From positions 18,380,406 to 18,444,405 of the forward strand of contig JAJKFL010000004.1 of assembly GCA_021186555.1 (NCBI GenBank): a DNA stretch of 64,000 nt, in the 5' to 3' direction. The DNA is from Reticulitermes speratus. Its lineage: Eukaryota; Arthropoda; Insecta; Blattodea; Rhinotermitidae. The position numbers and the translations under genes were made by a program. The notes below the pieces were generated by a model, which saw nothing but the letters and a program-made list of their open reading frames with translations, made no database searches and was not told where the DNA came from. Below are positions 11,510-23,613 of this stretch, piece by piece. Numbering within the stretch: the stretch's first letter is position 1; every line of letters starts with the position of its first letter.

Positions 11510-13140
11510 TATACTATATTTAGAGGTAGTAACAAAGGATGCCGGTCGTTTAAGGTATGCATGTACGAGTATTAAAGTGTCCAACGTTGCCTGAATATTT
11601 TCTAGCTAATAGCACAGCTTAGTCCATTTTGTTGTTGTGCCATATTTCGTATATTGTAATATAACTATAGCTGTCTTTCAAGAAGTTCTCAAGCGACTGA
11701 GGTTAGATATGTTTAAGAAATTTGCCTTAACAGTTTTCCTTGAAACGTAAATGAGTTTTATGCTAACTTTATTATATTTTGCTACACGAATTTGTCATAA
11801 ACAGAAGAAAAGGCAGAGAAGTGACGATTCCTCGGAATAAAAACCTAAGTGACTGTGTAAATATGCATATTTGCAAACTGGTGTTATTTTAACGTAAAGT
11901 GTCACGCCTGTACTGCTAAGGATGATAAAACCGTGACTAGATAAAGTGGTCATTTAGCACCACTAAAATTACTTACACACACAGAACGGATCGTAGCCTC
12001 AGGAGTCAGAGCCACAGCAGCCTCTCAAAAATCGGATTTGCCTTTAAGGATTTCAGTTCAAAACAGAAGGAAGGTTGAAGACTGCTTAGAAAAAGGAAGA
12101 AGATAACGATAAATAGCAGTAGTGTTATGTTAACTCAGGTAAGTGGCGTTACCGATTGAAAATAAATTTGCTGATAGCAATTTGTTTAGCGATGGTGTAA
12201 AACAAGAAGAGAGCAACTGCTGGGTAATAGAAGTAGTTTACTACCGGTAATGCTGGCTACCGTCGTTGGACCTTTCATTTTAATGCCATCATTATGGATG
12301 AACCCTTCTCTGGCGCCCCCAAGCTATCAGTGGACAAGAAGAATGATTTATCTTCGCTACAAAACAGTCGGATTGTTGTTTTCACACAGCTTCCCAATGC
12401 GCCAGCACTGTGATGATTCTGTAACACGATTCAGGAACATTCTTCACTTCGTCGTGGTATGTTCCGTGTACATGATTTTAATTTGCGTTTGATATGTGTG
12501 ATTAATTATTTAAAGCCCAGCGATAATGCAGGTACTCCTGCTGTACCATTAAAAACGCTGCATTTTGCCACACATATTTAGGTTTCGTATTATTGCCTAA
12601 ATACTTATAGATGGTTTCCCTAAACGGAATTGGTCTGCTGGTCTTCGTAATGGAGGTGGACTGTGTTCTCTGTGAGGTAGAAATTGGAATTTTATATACA
12701 ATTTAGATGAATCCGTCTTAAAAATGTTAACTGACGTTATGTTCATTGTCTGACTGCGTTTTGAGAATCGTTACCGAGTCTTGCTCACAAATGTTGAAAC
12801 TGGTACTGTGTTTTGACTTAAGATTCATCACGAAAGCCGTAATAAGGCAAGAAAATATTTTTTCTCTTTCGTTTGATGGTCATCCACACGTGTGACTTGG
12901 ATATATGTTTATAACGCCAAACCAGTGTAATATTTATGTATGCATAACGTATATTTCCCTCAATAATACGTTTCCTTCGACCACACGTAAAGTAGAATCA
13001 CTTTAGTAAATTACAGACACAAAATCAGTAGGCAAATTGCAACAGTTCATATACACGACAATAACCTTCAGGTTTTGCTAATCAAGTTCAATGCCTGGTC
13101 TGGATAAAATGTACCCTTTTAGAATTAGACCAAGGACCAC
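11510..13140. other. anonymous sequence
   Basis: No feature that I can support. Short frames such as 12250-12492 (+) show no domain. Confidence 0.4.
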
Positions 13141-13144
13141 TGAG

Positions 13145-13365
13145 GATGATGATGATATATTGTAAGTGGAGGTTATTATTATTAACATGATTATTATTAT
13201 TATTATATACTTTAAGTGGAGGTGGTGGTGGTGATGATGATGATGATGACATATTTTAAGTGGAGGTTATTATTATTATTATTATTAACATTATTATTAT
13301 TATTATTATTATTATATACTTTAAGTGGAGGTGGTGGTGATGATGATGATGATTATGAAAATGAT
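13145..13365 (+). repeat. composite microsatellite
   Basis: (GAT)n and (ATT)n runs alternate around the anchors taagtggaggt and atatactttaagtggagg. The cassette, anchor + (ATT)n + anchor + GGT/GAT run, is present about twice in tandem at a period near 110 bp, so the array grew by duplicating a mixed unit. The 101-codon frame here is low-complexity and not a gene. Confidence 0.85.
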
Positions 13366-13936
13366 AACATACTGTTGCTCTGGCTAACGACATTATATTT
13401 GAGTGTATACGATGATGATGGTGATAACACTTTCGGAACTAACTTTAATTTTGCATTCAAAAGATATTTTCCACTGAGGTGTAGTCTATTGAAACTATTG
13501 GACACTGCTCTTATACTGTGACAGCTAGAAAAGGCTGAGAAGTCGCGGGAAGACGAGCAGAAGTAACATGACACCGCTTGCACATAGACACACAATAACA
13601 CATGACGGAGGGCGAAATTATACCTGTATGAGTGTGTTCGGCTTTCTTGCGCTAAACTGCTCCTCTATCTGCAAAGTGATCTAACCACAACGGGCTTCTT
13701 TATAGCTTGCGGCTTAAGGACGTAATTGAATATTAAAGATGTTGGTTGTACTGTGTTTGGGGAGTAGTAGCCTTCTGTCTTACGACAAGACTAATGACAA
13801 CTGAAGGTGCAGAAATGAAGAACTGCATTTGCTCTTCCCTACAGTTCGTCAGCGGTCATTACCGCACTGGACTGCACTACTTGCTAAGAATCTGGTTATG
13901 AATAAAACCAGTAGGTCTAATATTGTAAGCATGTAA

Positions 13937-14028
13937 CAAATCCCGGAAAGTTGCGGGTTCGATTCCCGACGGGGTCATTGAAATTTTTCATTAACTTAAT
14001 CCTTCCGGCCGCACTATGGCCCTGGGGT
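13937..14028 (+). repeat. SINE C copy 1, 5' part
   Basis: It has the tRNA-like B box gcgggttcgattcccgac, then ggggtcattg and the family body aatccttccggccgcactat. The A-box end is missing. It is interrupted at 14028 by a SINE B copy and continues at 14313. Confidence 0.88.
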
Positions 14029-14312
14029 AGGCCGTGCCATGGCTCAGGCGGTTAGTCGCCGGCCTCTCACTGCGGAGGTCCGGGTTCGATCCCGGGCCAG
14101 TCCATGTGGGGTTTGTGGTGGACAAAGTGGCACTGGGACAGGTTTTTCTCCGAGTTGTCGGTTTTCCCCTGTCAATTTCATTCCACTGGTGCTCCATTAC
14201 TTGTAAAACTTGGTAAAAAACTGCTCATCTTCATCACAGGGTTGCACAAAAAGCCATAAGGCTGTGGTGCGTCCGTAGCATCTGCTGCGGGGCCCTTCAC
14301 CATGTAAAGAAA
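14029..14312 (+). repeat. SINE B copy 4, inserted into SINE C
   Basis: This is the best-preserved SINE B: ggccgtgccatggctcaggc, cctctcactgcggaggtcc, B box gggttcgatcccgggcc, gtggacaaagtggcactggg, then tail cacagggttgcacaaaaagc and gcatctgctgcggggccc. It is flanked by the 13-bp direct repeat atggccctggggt at 14016-14028 and 14313-14325, a perfect target-site duplication made from SINE C sequence. Confidence 0.95.
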
Positions 14313-14493
14313 ATGGCCCTGGGGTCGACTCAGCCTTTATCGGAAATGAGTACCAGGGGTATCTCCTGAGGTAAAGGCGACTGGTGCTTAGGGCTGACAA
14401 CCTTACCACCTTCATGTGCCGACTGTCTAGAAATTCTGGGAGCCTCAAACTCCTGGAGCCCTTAGGGCCTGTCCATGCCTGTATAGGGATAGC
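14313..14493 (+). repeat. SINE C copy 1, 3' part
   Basis: This resumes the SINE C body after the insertion: tcgactcagcctttatcgg, gagtaccaggggtatctcc, accttcatgtgccgactg, ctagaaattctgggagcctc. It matches 34893-35161 and the inverse of 25590-25897. Confidence 0.88.
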
Positions 14494-14743
14494 TTATATA
14501 ACAAATCAAAATGTGCATTTATATGATGAAGAAAGAAACTGGATAGTGGTGTTCAGGTGTGAGCCAGTGTCTGTTAAGCGACTTTGATTTTGGTACACCT
14601 ATTTGTCAGTCCAGTACAAACCCCACTTATATGAAGCTGAAAGCACATGTTTTCAGTTTCAAACGAGGTTTGAGTTTTCATGACGTGTGTATTTACATTG
14701 TGGTGTTCTGGCTTGTAACGCCGAGTGCTAGCGTGTGTGATTA

Positions 14744-14783
14744 GCGACGTTTCGAACGGAATCCGCAGTTCATGTTTTCAGAG
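14744..14783 (-). repeat. hammerhead-like motif
   Basis: On the minus strand it reads ctgaaaacatgaac, a loop, gttcgaaacgtcgc. The GAAC/GTTC pair forms a 4-bp stem directly before GAAAC. A related flank in opposite orientation (gatccagaacacaaaaatg) at about 14838-14860 suggests a degenerate partner arm. Confidence 0.5.
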
Positions 14784-15119
14784 TAAAACAAAAAATGGGG
14801 TCAGCAGGTTCCGCCAAAATGTTTTAACCACCTGTGTGGTGATCCAGAACACAAAAATGTGCAGTTAAAAGTGCAAATTTGCTTAAAAATGGCTATCCAT
14901 TTCTAAAGTTACTTAACACGTAATTATTATACCTCATTATCACGTACAATTTCGTGTTATAATTTCTGTAGAGTTTAATATTTAACATACGATTACGAGC
15001 ATCTGATATCACAGTACACATCCATAATTACTGAGGTGGCTTATTCAACGACGCTGTCAATATCTCAGATTATATGGCTTCTAATTGTAGAGTTATCGCT
15101 GAAGTGGAAGAAATGTAGA

Positions 15120-15300
15120 ACGAATTGTCATGGCCTGACTTCAGGTATAGTCCCGAAATTTCCCTGGAGGGACTGAGAAAAAACACGAAAAAATAAACTC
15201 AATGTAGGCGGCGTTCCGGCCGATATTCGAAACGGAAACCTCCCTAACGAAAGTCAGGAGCGTTACCGTTTAAGTAAACTTGCTGGTCCTTTGTAATCAG
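15120..15300 (-). repeat. SINE E copy (inverted)
   Basis: Minus strand: gcaagtttacttaaacggta (A-box side), B-box-like gtttcgaatatcgg, a T-rich stretch ending in ttttctcagtccctccagg, then tcgggactatacctgaag. It matches the body of the copy at 6520. Confidence 0.55.
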
Positions 15301-16439
15301 ATTTGATACAGTGTATTTGCATGTGCAGTAAATAAATATGACCTTCAAAGATAAAAAAACTGCAAACAACTCAAACTGAGTATGTGTGCAATCCATTGGA
15401 GTACGCCTGTCCTCTTTTAGTGAATAACCCGTTTATGCTAATAGGCGACAAACCTACAATCAGAGAACAACGCTATAACTGATCTTTGGTTCTTTGTTGT
15501 CATTATAACACTATGTAATAAATGAATTTAATGTACACTACTGTACTGCTTGTTTATTTAGGTTTCTGTTCTCTTCTACAACAAAATTCCTCCATCAAAC
15601 CTAGTTCTGTGTCATTACTCATTAAATGCAAGGGCCTTTACTTGTAAATCCTGTTTTTATTATCTAAAGTATTTTTGTTTTGCTCTCAGATTATTCAGTT
15701 CTTTCAAAATTAAAAGCTACTGCAGGTATCATCTCCTGTTTTGATCTTTCCCCCATCAGCACTGCTGGTATGGCAAGGCCAATTAGGGACATATTCCAGA
15801 CATTCTTGTCTCTGTAGCTTCCCAGCACCCAGCAACACTACCTGCATCGCAACACATCAGCTCACATGTCATTCACCTGTCCCTTCTCTCAGTGCAGCTA
15901 TCAGAGTTACTGGGACATAATCTCGAAATACGACAAGGCTGTTCAAGAACTTAGCTAATTCCATGCAGCAGGGGAATTTTTCAGGAGTGAACATTCGCTA
16001 CGCTATGCTGAGGCCTCTGAAAGTAGTCCCATGGATTGGGGGTACGGTGACGATCGAGAATTCCGGCCCTCTGCCTCGTGTTCCATTCTCCTCCAGACAC
16101 CCGAACCAAGTTAAGAAGACCAAAGCGCTTGTCAGTACAGAAAATTATTAGGTGGTTACTCATATGACTACCAGCATTTTTGTGAACAGAATTACTACAC
16201 GAATGGACACGGAAGAGCAACAGCTCGAGGAAGATATAAGAGGTGGCCGATGCAAAGGGCTTTTCCATGATCTCAGTTTAGTCAAACATTCTCCGCCTTC
16301 TATGGAACCTCAAGGTTCATTGCTATGGACACAAGAGCCTGCAAATGGGTCCTTTCCTCAGATAGATGAATTCAGTCAACATTTTCACACCCTGTCCCTT
16401 TAATATGCTTTTTAATATTATCCCTGCTTCTATGTCCTG

Positions 16440-16660
16440 ATGCCGGACACTGCGGTCGAGTAGGCAGCATTTGCTTCTTATTTGAGAGGCCCCATTCTCA
16501 AATCTCGGTCCGGACACCCAATGGACTGACAGAGTTTTTCGCATTTTTCCTCAGCTCCTCCACGCATATGCCGACATAGTACCTTCAATTAGGCGAAGAT
16601 CACATCCTTCCACACCCGTTCCTATTCATTATAATTCGGAAATACTATTCTGCATAGCTT
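16440..16660 (+). repeat. SINE E copy
   Basis: It has a tRNA-like head with ggtcgagtaggcagcatttg and B-box-like tctcaaatctcggtcc. The body follows: cagagtttttcgcatttttc, ctcagctcctccacgcatat, gccgacatagtaccttcaat. Confidence 0.55.
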
Positions 16661-16980
16661 GAGCTACTGACATTATCGTTAAACATAAAATAAATATGAT
16701 AGGTCTCTTTCCCGCAAGTGGTTGCTTTTGTTCAGAGTTTCCGACTTAAATATGTCTTTGGATCTGTGCCGTGCACGCTAAATGCTCCGCCCGTCTCGTC
16801 CTCTATTTCAGTGGCAAAATATGTGGCCATACACATTATGGGCACGCCACAAGAAGGCGAGGGGGCACGTAAGCAGGACGGGAGGGTAAAGACGCGCATG
16901 CGCACTACGCTCTTACTAAAATTATTCCGGTCTCACAGATATCATTTATGTCTGATTTCGTTCCCCTAAAACGCAGGTAA

Positions 16981-17213
16981 GGCTGATCCCAGTAGCCACG
17001 CAGTCAAGGCGTTAGTCTTACGCCGTTCGCTTGCTAGGATTGCGGGTTCAAATCCCGCCGGGGACATGGATGTTTGTCTATTGTGAGTTGTATGTTGTCA
17101 GGTAGAGGTCTCTGCGTCGGGCTGATCACCTGTCCAGAGGAGTCCTACCGAATGTAGCGTGTCTGAGTGTGATGGTGAAGCCACTACGGGCTGTCACGTC
17201 ATGAAAAAAAAAA
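16981..17213 (+). repeat. SINE A copy 2
   Basis: It starts ggctgatcccagtagccacg, with B box gggttcaaatcccgcc, then acatggatgtttgtctattg, tcaggtagaggtctctgcg, gaggagtcctaccgaatg, and ends in a poly-A tail. The flanking repeat gcaggtaa (16973-16980 and 17218-17225) is a likely target duplication. A SINE D begins only about 5 bp beyond it. Confidence 0.9.
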
Positions 17214-17230
17214 TAATGCAGGTAAAAGGG

Positions 17231-17480
17231 AGTTGGTATAGCGCAGTCGGTATAGCGACTAGCTACAGGCTGCACGGTCCGGGGCTCCAATCCCGGCTGG
17301 GGAAAGAGATTTTCTCTTCTCCAAAAACCATCCATCCTCCTTTTCAATGGGTACGGGAGTTTGTTCCCGGGCATAAAGCACCTCCATCTAGTGCCGAGGT
17401 TAAGAATGAGTGGAGCTGTACATCTACTCCCCCTATATGCTTGATGGCGTGGACAAGAAAAACCGCACATTTTTACCTTT
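17231..17480 (+). repeat. SINE D copy 1
   Basis: It starts agttggtatagcgcagtcgg (tRNA-like A box), with the B-box region ggggctccaatcccggctgg. The body runs ttcaatgggtacgggag, cacctccatctagtgccgag and gttaagaatgagtggagctg, with the 3' end tttttaccttttctacc. The family matches 18877-19164. Confidence 0.88.
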
Positions 17481-18264
17481 TCTACCATTGGTAAGTGGAC
17501 TTATTCTCTCGGAATACAGCGTAGCGGAAATTTCTTCCCGCCCTGCTTGCATATCTCTGGCGACTTCTCGTGGCATGCCCATTACACACACGTACACATA
17601 TGCGTGTGTAACGTAAGAGATAGTTTGTGACTGACTGTGTGTGTGTGTGTGTCATTAACTTGGGATGCACAGAAACTAGTTATTCTTAGCGTGTGACAGA
17701 CAGTTCATCGAACTGCCTCAACAAGTACATTCTTTCATTTATAAGAGACTCCTCGTTGAATTTCCAACGGACCTTTTCCACAAGTGCCATATAACCTATA
17801 GGCCCACAAGGCTTCAAAATGGGAAGAAAATTTGATGCAGTACTATAGTCGATAGAAATGCGATGGACCAGAACTTTATATACAAAGGAGGAACCTCATT
17901 TCCAGAGGACAACTTAAAAAACCCGACTTGACATACCTTCATTAGTTAAAACAGAATACAACATTCTAAAAAGAACTCCATACTTAATGAGTTGTAACTA
18001 CAGTATTCTTTTTCTTATAACGGTCTTCCACTAGCATGTACCTGTCTTCAGTTTTTAATGCAACCCGACGACAAATGATCAAAGAAGCAGGCCTGAGAAC
18101 ATAGGCAAACACAAATTAACCCCATGACGTCTGTTCTGCTCTTCCCATCGCATTATTAAGTTCACATATAAGATATGTGGAATAATTTAAAATCAAGGGG
18201 TGTACAGAGAGCCTTGTATAATTTGCAAACATGTACATTGCCTTTATGAATGTGGGAAACAAAG

Positions 18265-18432
18265 AGATTTAATCATCATTGTCATCTTCCACACGTGTTA
18301 GGCCATGTGGTCTGTCACGGTCTCGAGTCATCTTTTTGCCGGAAGCGCTGTAGATCTTCTGCCCCGAGGGGCGTACTGCAGAATTTGTCTGGGGATCCTT
18401 CTTCTATCCATTCTGTTGACATGATCTCTCCA
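18265..18432 (-). pseudogene. LINE-C: 3' segment in sense orientation
   Basis: The minus strand translates as WRDHVNRMDRRRIPRQILQ, YAPRGRRSTALPAKR, stop, LETVTDHMA and stop. This is a LINE C-terminal block, with RIPKQxLQYxPRGRRSxGRPxKRW followed by ETVTDHMA as the usual form. W has become a stop after AKR. It abuts, at about 18432, the upstream part of the same ORF in the opposite orientation. Confidence 0.82.
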
Positions 18433-18582
18433 GAATCACAGTAGCAGAAATGCGATTTATGAGGCGTACAGCGGGTTATACTAAATGGGGCCACAAACGA
18501 AATGAGGAAGTAATGGAAGAACTGGACATAACCTGTGCTGGAATACATAAGCAAACAAAGAGATTTAAAATACTATAAATCA
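18432..18582 (+). pseudogene. LINE-C: 5' segment, inverted
   Basis: The plus strand translates as SRITVAEMRFMRRTAGYT, KWGHKRNEEVMEELDIT, then after a frameshift VLEYISKQRDLKYYK. In an intact element this segment lies directly upstream of the WRDHVNRM segment at 18432. The end that should join that segment (KYYK) is distal, and its upstream end is at the junction. That is the arrangement left by twin-primed reverse transcription. Confidence 0.8.
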
Positions 18583-18876
18583 CAGACGTGCACATTTTTT
18601 CTTCTTCAATCAGTGACCGGTGTAGGTAAAATTACCTGCTGCGGAAAGTTATATGTAAACACATCTGTGTGTCTTGTCAGTGGCCATCGGATTATTAAAA
18701 GGCTGCTCTCAAAATTATGTAACCGTAATTTCCAAAACTACAAATACTTTACTTCTTTTAAGGGCGGAATATTATGTACGTGCTTAGATGCCTGTAAAAA
18801 CTGAGTGTTTAGACTGTCCTAATATGTTTTGTGATTATCGCTGCTCTAAATTTGGTTGCTTCACTCCCATAACTGA

Positions 18877-19164
18877 GTGGGCCGCTGGGATAGCGTAGTC
18901 GGTATAACGATTCGCTACGGGCTGGACGGTCCGGGGATCGAATCCCGGTAGAGGCGAGGTTTTCCGTACCCGTCCAGACCGGCCCTGGAGCCCACCCAGC
19001 CTCCTGTACAATGGGTACTAGGTTCCTTTCCCGGGGCTATAGCGTCAGGGGCGTGGCGTTGACCACCCACCCCCATCTAGCGCCGAGGTTAAAGAAAGAG
19101 TAGAGCTATACCTCTACTTCCCTCTGTGACTTAATAGCAGGTTATAGGGTGAATTTTACCTTTT
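18877..19164 (+). repeat. SINE D copy 2
   Basis: It starts near gtgggccgctgggatagcg, then tagtcggtataacgattcgc, gctggacggtccggggatcg, B box gatcgaatcccggtagagg, ccgtccagaccggccctgg, ccatctagcgccgaggttaa and agagctatacctctacttcc. Flanking near-identical repeats, actcccataactga (18863-18876) and actcccctaactga (19165-19178), are a 13-of-14 target duplication. Confidence 0.92.
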
Positions 19165-19179
19165 ACTCCCCTAACTGAT

Positions 19180-22100
19180 ATCTCAATTCCTGCACATGTA
19201 ACAAACAATTGTCAGTATCTCGTATACAGCTACTCACAGTAAGTTCCTACATTACTGAACTGTTTGAAACGCAAAGTAATCTAAGCAACGATACATCCAG
19301 TTACAACCTCAGACAAAACAAACAACTTTCAAGCAGGTGGCACATATGCGAATACTCGTAGTTATCACTGTGGTTGTAACCTTAACAGATTTCTTTCATA
19401 TGTTCAGACTATAAAATATCAAATGAGACGGTAAAATTATCATGGACAATGAATGGGTAAGGATTTACAAGGAAACGGCCTGATCTATTTAAAGGTAACT
19501 ACTAGCTTTGTAATGGCCTATGGAATATTATATTCGTATTACGTGCAGAGAGCTTACAACTCAACAGGCTCAACAATAACCAAAATATCAATCGACATAC
19601 TGAGTATGATATTCCAGCGCACACCTATGTCTGCTCCATGGAGCCCTTGGACAAGTGCATGAATAGAACAGGAGGCATAAGAATGGCTACATATGGGCAC
19701 CAGTTGTGTATCAAGGTCCTATTGAAAATCAATGTGTATACTTGTAGTAGTCATCCCTTTTATATACACAAAGTCCAATGGGAAATATAATATACAGAAA
19801 AATATTTAATATGGGCTATTGAGATGAGCTTTTTGTTGAAGATCTGTGCATGAAATTGTTAGTGGGGTGTTAGCAATGTCATCCCTCCCTGTTGAGAACA
19901 TGCCGTCCTTGTGAACAAGATGTCCGCGGGGAATGCGCCAACTGTTTCGCGGTCCATTCACATCTGGCTCTAGTTTTGTTCATATCACATCTCCCGCGCC
20001 AAGCTTGTCGCCTACCATTTAATACCATACAGTTTTAAGGTATTACACTTTTCTGTCGTATTTGAGGATAAAGTTGCGGAAATGGTTCAAATCGTAATCC
20101 TCTACTGTGTATTTCCCCCGTGTTCGACTGAAGAAAAATCCTAAAAGTATGCGCTATTAACCTTCTATAATAACACAAGTATAATGTTACCCGCTTATTG
20201 GTAACGTTATTATACGAAATTTATGTGCACGTATAATAGGAAAACTACTTTAAAATAAGTAGACAGAACTGTTGCAAAATTGTAGCAATGTGAAGTATGT
20301 TATTTGGACACATCTTAATGCTAATGAATGCAACTAGCAAGGAAAGAGAGAAATGGAAAATTCATAGGATGTGAGTTTAAAATTTTATAATTTTGATTTT
20401 AAAAATCTTACAATGTGGCAGTTTGCAACACTTTCACATTTACTTTCGAATAATTAATTTTAAAAATTACATCTGCAGTCGTAACAGGTTTAACTGTTTA
20501 ATTCTTGACGAATATGACGAATTCCAGTAAAAACACGTGATTTTCACTTGTCATGTCTTATTTACCTATCTGAAGCTTATGACGGGCAGAGGGGCAGTAA
20601 GTTAATGAAATTATAGGAATTCAGCCAGTTATTAATAATGATTTGTTGCACTCACGGGGTTCTTTGGTTATTCCAGTTACTGCATGATGTCGAGACTTAT
20701 TAACTTGAACAGTCTTTTGCAGTCTTCAAGCTCTCAACATCTGGGGAAAACTCGTGACTAAATCTGAAATTTCGCGGAACCCCTGTAAGGTAAACGTGTA
20801 CTTTGGGGTGTAAAAATGAAATATTTTTTTAAGTACAATGTTAAACACATATAAAAAACAAAATTTTCTCATTCGTCATTTACGCTGAAAATATCCAACG
20901 CTGATTATGCACAAAGATGAGAATAAATATAAACAAACACATTACAAGATTATTAATATTTTATTTAAAAATTTCATTACAAATGAAATATAATTGCGAA
21001 ACCCCAGGTTTCCGAGAAGCATAGTTTGAATACAGGTACCAAATGTCTGTTAGATTTGAAGGATATAAATTTTACAAAATTCCTGCTATTTAAAAATTTT
21101 TAAGTAGGGAATATCAGTCTGAACTAGACGATGTTGCTTGTTGCTCGTGTGGGTCTGATATATGTGAGATTGGTTGGGATTATTGTGCATTATAATGCTA
21201 TTAACCGATCGAAACTTGAACATATATTCATAGAGTCACATATTATCATCATCATCATCATCATCCTCTTTCCTTACTTCATAGCAGTTTAGCTGGTTCT
21301 CAAAAGAGTACGGGTCTCTCTGACCAAGAATTTCTTATTCACTGTTCTGCCCAGAACTTTCTAACTACAGGGCAGGCATTGTTATTAAAATTGTTGTTGT
21401 TATTATTATTATTGTTATTATTATTATGCGAAACATAACGTCGAGTTTTTGGCATTTTAACTTCGTTCCCGGGAGTTCTGGCTGAGTGTTCTCCGTGGTT
21501 TTTATTAGTAGCTTTATTCTATTTCCTTTATTGTCATCATTCCTATTTGTGTTACCGTTTGGCGCCATTTATCTTAAGTATCAAAGCATCGGAACATCAA
21601 AGTGAAACAATATTAAATTATCTTAAGTAGTTTACCATGTGGCACTGACCAGACCAAGAAACAAACAAGAAACAATAAGTGCTATAAGTAGACGGATATT
21701 ACAAGTAAGCAACAGACGCTTAACAATTCTGTGTAAATTCATAGGCTTTTATTCTTGCCACCTCATTGAGGTCGGCTGTTAAATGGGTCATGCTGTCATT
21801 TGGGAGTTCCAGCACAAATCTACTAATAGTTTGACAGTTGTGTTATAAGTCCGTCCCCAGCTCTCCTTTACGTAACAGCCCCACTATTCATGGCGCTCTG
21901 CGGACCGTATCGGTCCAGCCCTTCCACTTGCTCCCCCCTCAAAGCGACATCGAAACCTCTATCACTCTCTTCCTTCCCTCCAACAGCAACCACAATAAGG
22001 CTGACCGGATAGGGGTTAACAACTCGGGGGAACCCAGACACTTGCTGCTGCGGTATGAACCGCTTTCTCCCTCGTCTGGTTTTGAAATCAGATGCCTTTG

Positions 22101-22275
22101 TTGTCATCCTCCGAGCTGAAACCGATAGTGTACCCCTATTGTTTTACAACCGGCGTGCACCTGTGTAGCAGGACGCTCAGACCACGTGCTCAGTCGGAAG
22201 GCTTCCCACTCCCTGTTCCTGCAGCCTGCAGCTTTCAGAGTACTTCCAGATATCCAAGTTCGAAGAGGTCTGACT
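19180..22275. other. anonymous sequence with short microsatellites
   Basis: Visible structure is limited to (ATC)n near 21244-21268 and (TTA/ATT)n near 21392-21427. No coding or repeat family is recognised. Confidence 0.4.
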
Positions 22276-22279
22276 TAAG

Positions 22280-22480
22280 TAGCTAATAGCAGCTAATGCT
22301 CACCTTGTATGCAGTGCTGACAATAGTTCACCATTGGACTCTATCCTGGAGCAGTTGAATCTATTCCTCACCCTCACAACCTATTTATTTAAGATCAATT
22401 TTAATATTATCCTCTCATCCATGATTAAGCCCCCACCCCCTGCATGGTCTCTGTTCCATTCACGTTTTCCAAAAAACAAT
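22280..22480 (-). pseudogene. LINE-A fragment
   Basis: The minus strand reads a degraded RW-DNIKIDLK, stop, IGCEGEE, stop, IQLLQDRVQW, stop, TIVSTA. This matches WEDNIKMDLKEIG..DWIHLAQDRDRWRALVNTV of longer copies. Several stops are present. Confidence 0.7.
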
Positions 22481-22999
22481 TCGTATACATTTATTATCTT
22501 CTTATTTGTTCTGTATGTTAGCTTCTCAGTTTTCTTGATGTATTTCCCGCTATAGCGCTTTGTAAAGGGTACGAACTATGCGGTGTTCTCAGTAATATGT
22601 TCTTTCTTCTTGTGTAGTCCACATGTTCTCCTCCGTACACTGTTCTGAGACCCTCTATTTATTATATTACGGTACTAATATCATCACCTCACCGCCACAA
22701 CATGTGATCAAGACTGGACATGTGCGTGTACCAAGTCATAAACAAAATGTTAATCTACTAAGTTATCTGTTTTAAATATTTTCGCAAAATACTTTTGCAT
22801 GCAGAATATACAAATCAACTAATTTGCAACATTTTGATCCTACTAAGTAATGCCCAGGAAGATATTTAAACTAAGAGTAGCAGCGTCATATGATTACTGA
22901 AAAAATTTGCGACAAGAAGCTTCATAATTTGGATTTTCAGCCGAACATTATTAAGATTATCAAACATGCGTTTTGGAGAAGATAAATACATAATTTTTT

Positions 23000-23215
23000 T
23001 GTTGTTGAAAAAACCGAAGTTAAGAAACAGAATTATGGGCGTAGAGTAGGTGGGATTGGATTCAACTAGCTGGGTATAGAAACCAGCTGTGTGCTGTCTT
23101 GAACACGGTTAGTAAATATGTGGTTCAGTAAAAGTAACGAGATATCTTGACCGGCTGAGCGACTGTGAGTTTTGTACCGGACTGCTTCATGGAGTTGATA
23201 GTGCCTTACTTGTAT
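23000..23215 (+). pseudogene. LINE-A fragment with internal deletion
   Basis: One frame gives VVEKTEVKKQNYGRRVGG (the VGKPEGKRPLGRPRRRW region). After a shift, WDWIQLAGYRNQLCAVLNTV continues the ORF. Between them the NIKMDLKEIG block is missing. It ends with RDILTG, stop, and the family 3' UTR start (ggctgagcgactgtgag). Confidence 0.75.
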
Positions 23216-23613
23216 AACACAGGTTAAGGCATTGAGAGATAAATTACATATAAGACTGACCGTGGGATTGGGATCTGCATTAACATGCGTTTAGCACAGA
23301 GTGTTGGACCGAATAGGAGACTGACAAGCCAATGTAGTGTCTTATAGAACTTGACTGATCTTACGATTGGTTTACTTCTGGACTTTAGCACATCAGGCCG
23401 CACTAAATTCACATCTTCTTTGATCAACACCGCTGTGAGAACGTCGAATCTAGCAAGATTTTCTTCTGGGTGCGAGGTCGTTTAGCCTGGTAGCTAGATA
23501 CCAATGCTGGGTAAGAACTAATACCTGCTGGCAGGAAAAATCCCAGTACGCCAGAGAGAAATTTTCTCCATCGCCCTTGTCCAGCACAAATTCTACACTG
23601 AGCTGAATACTTG

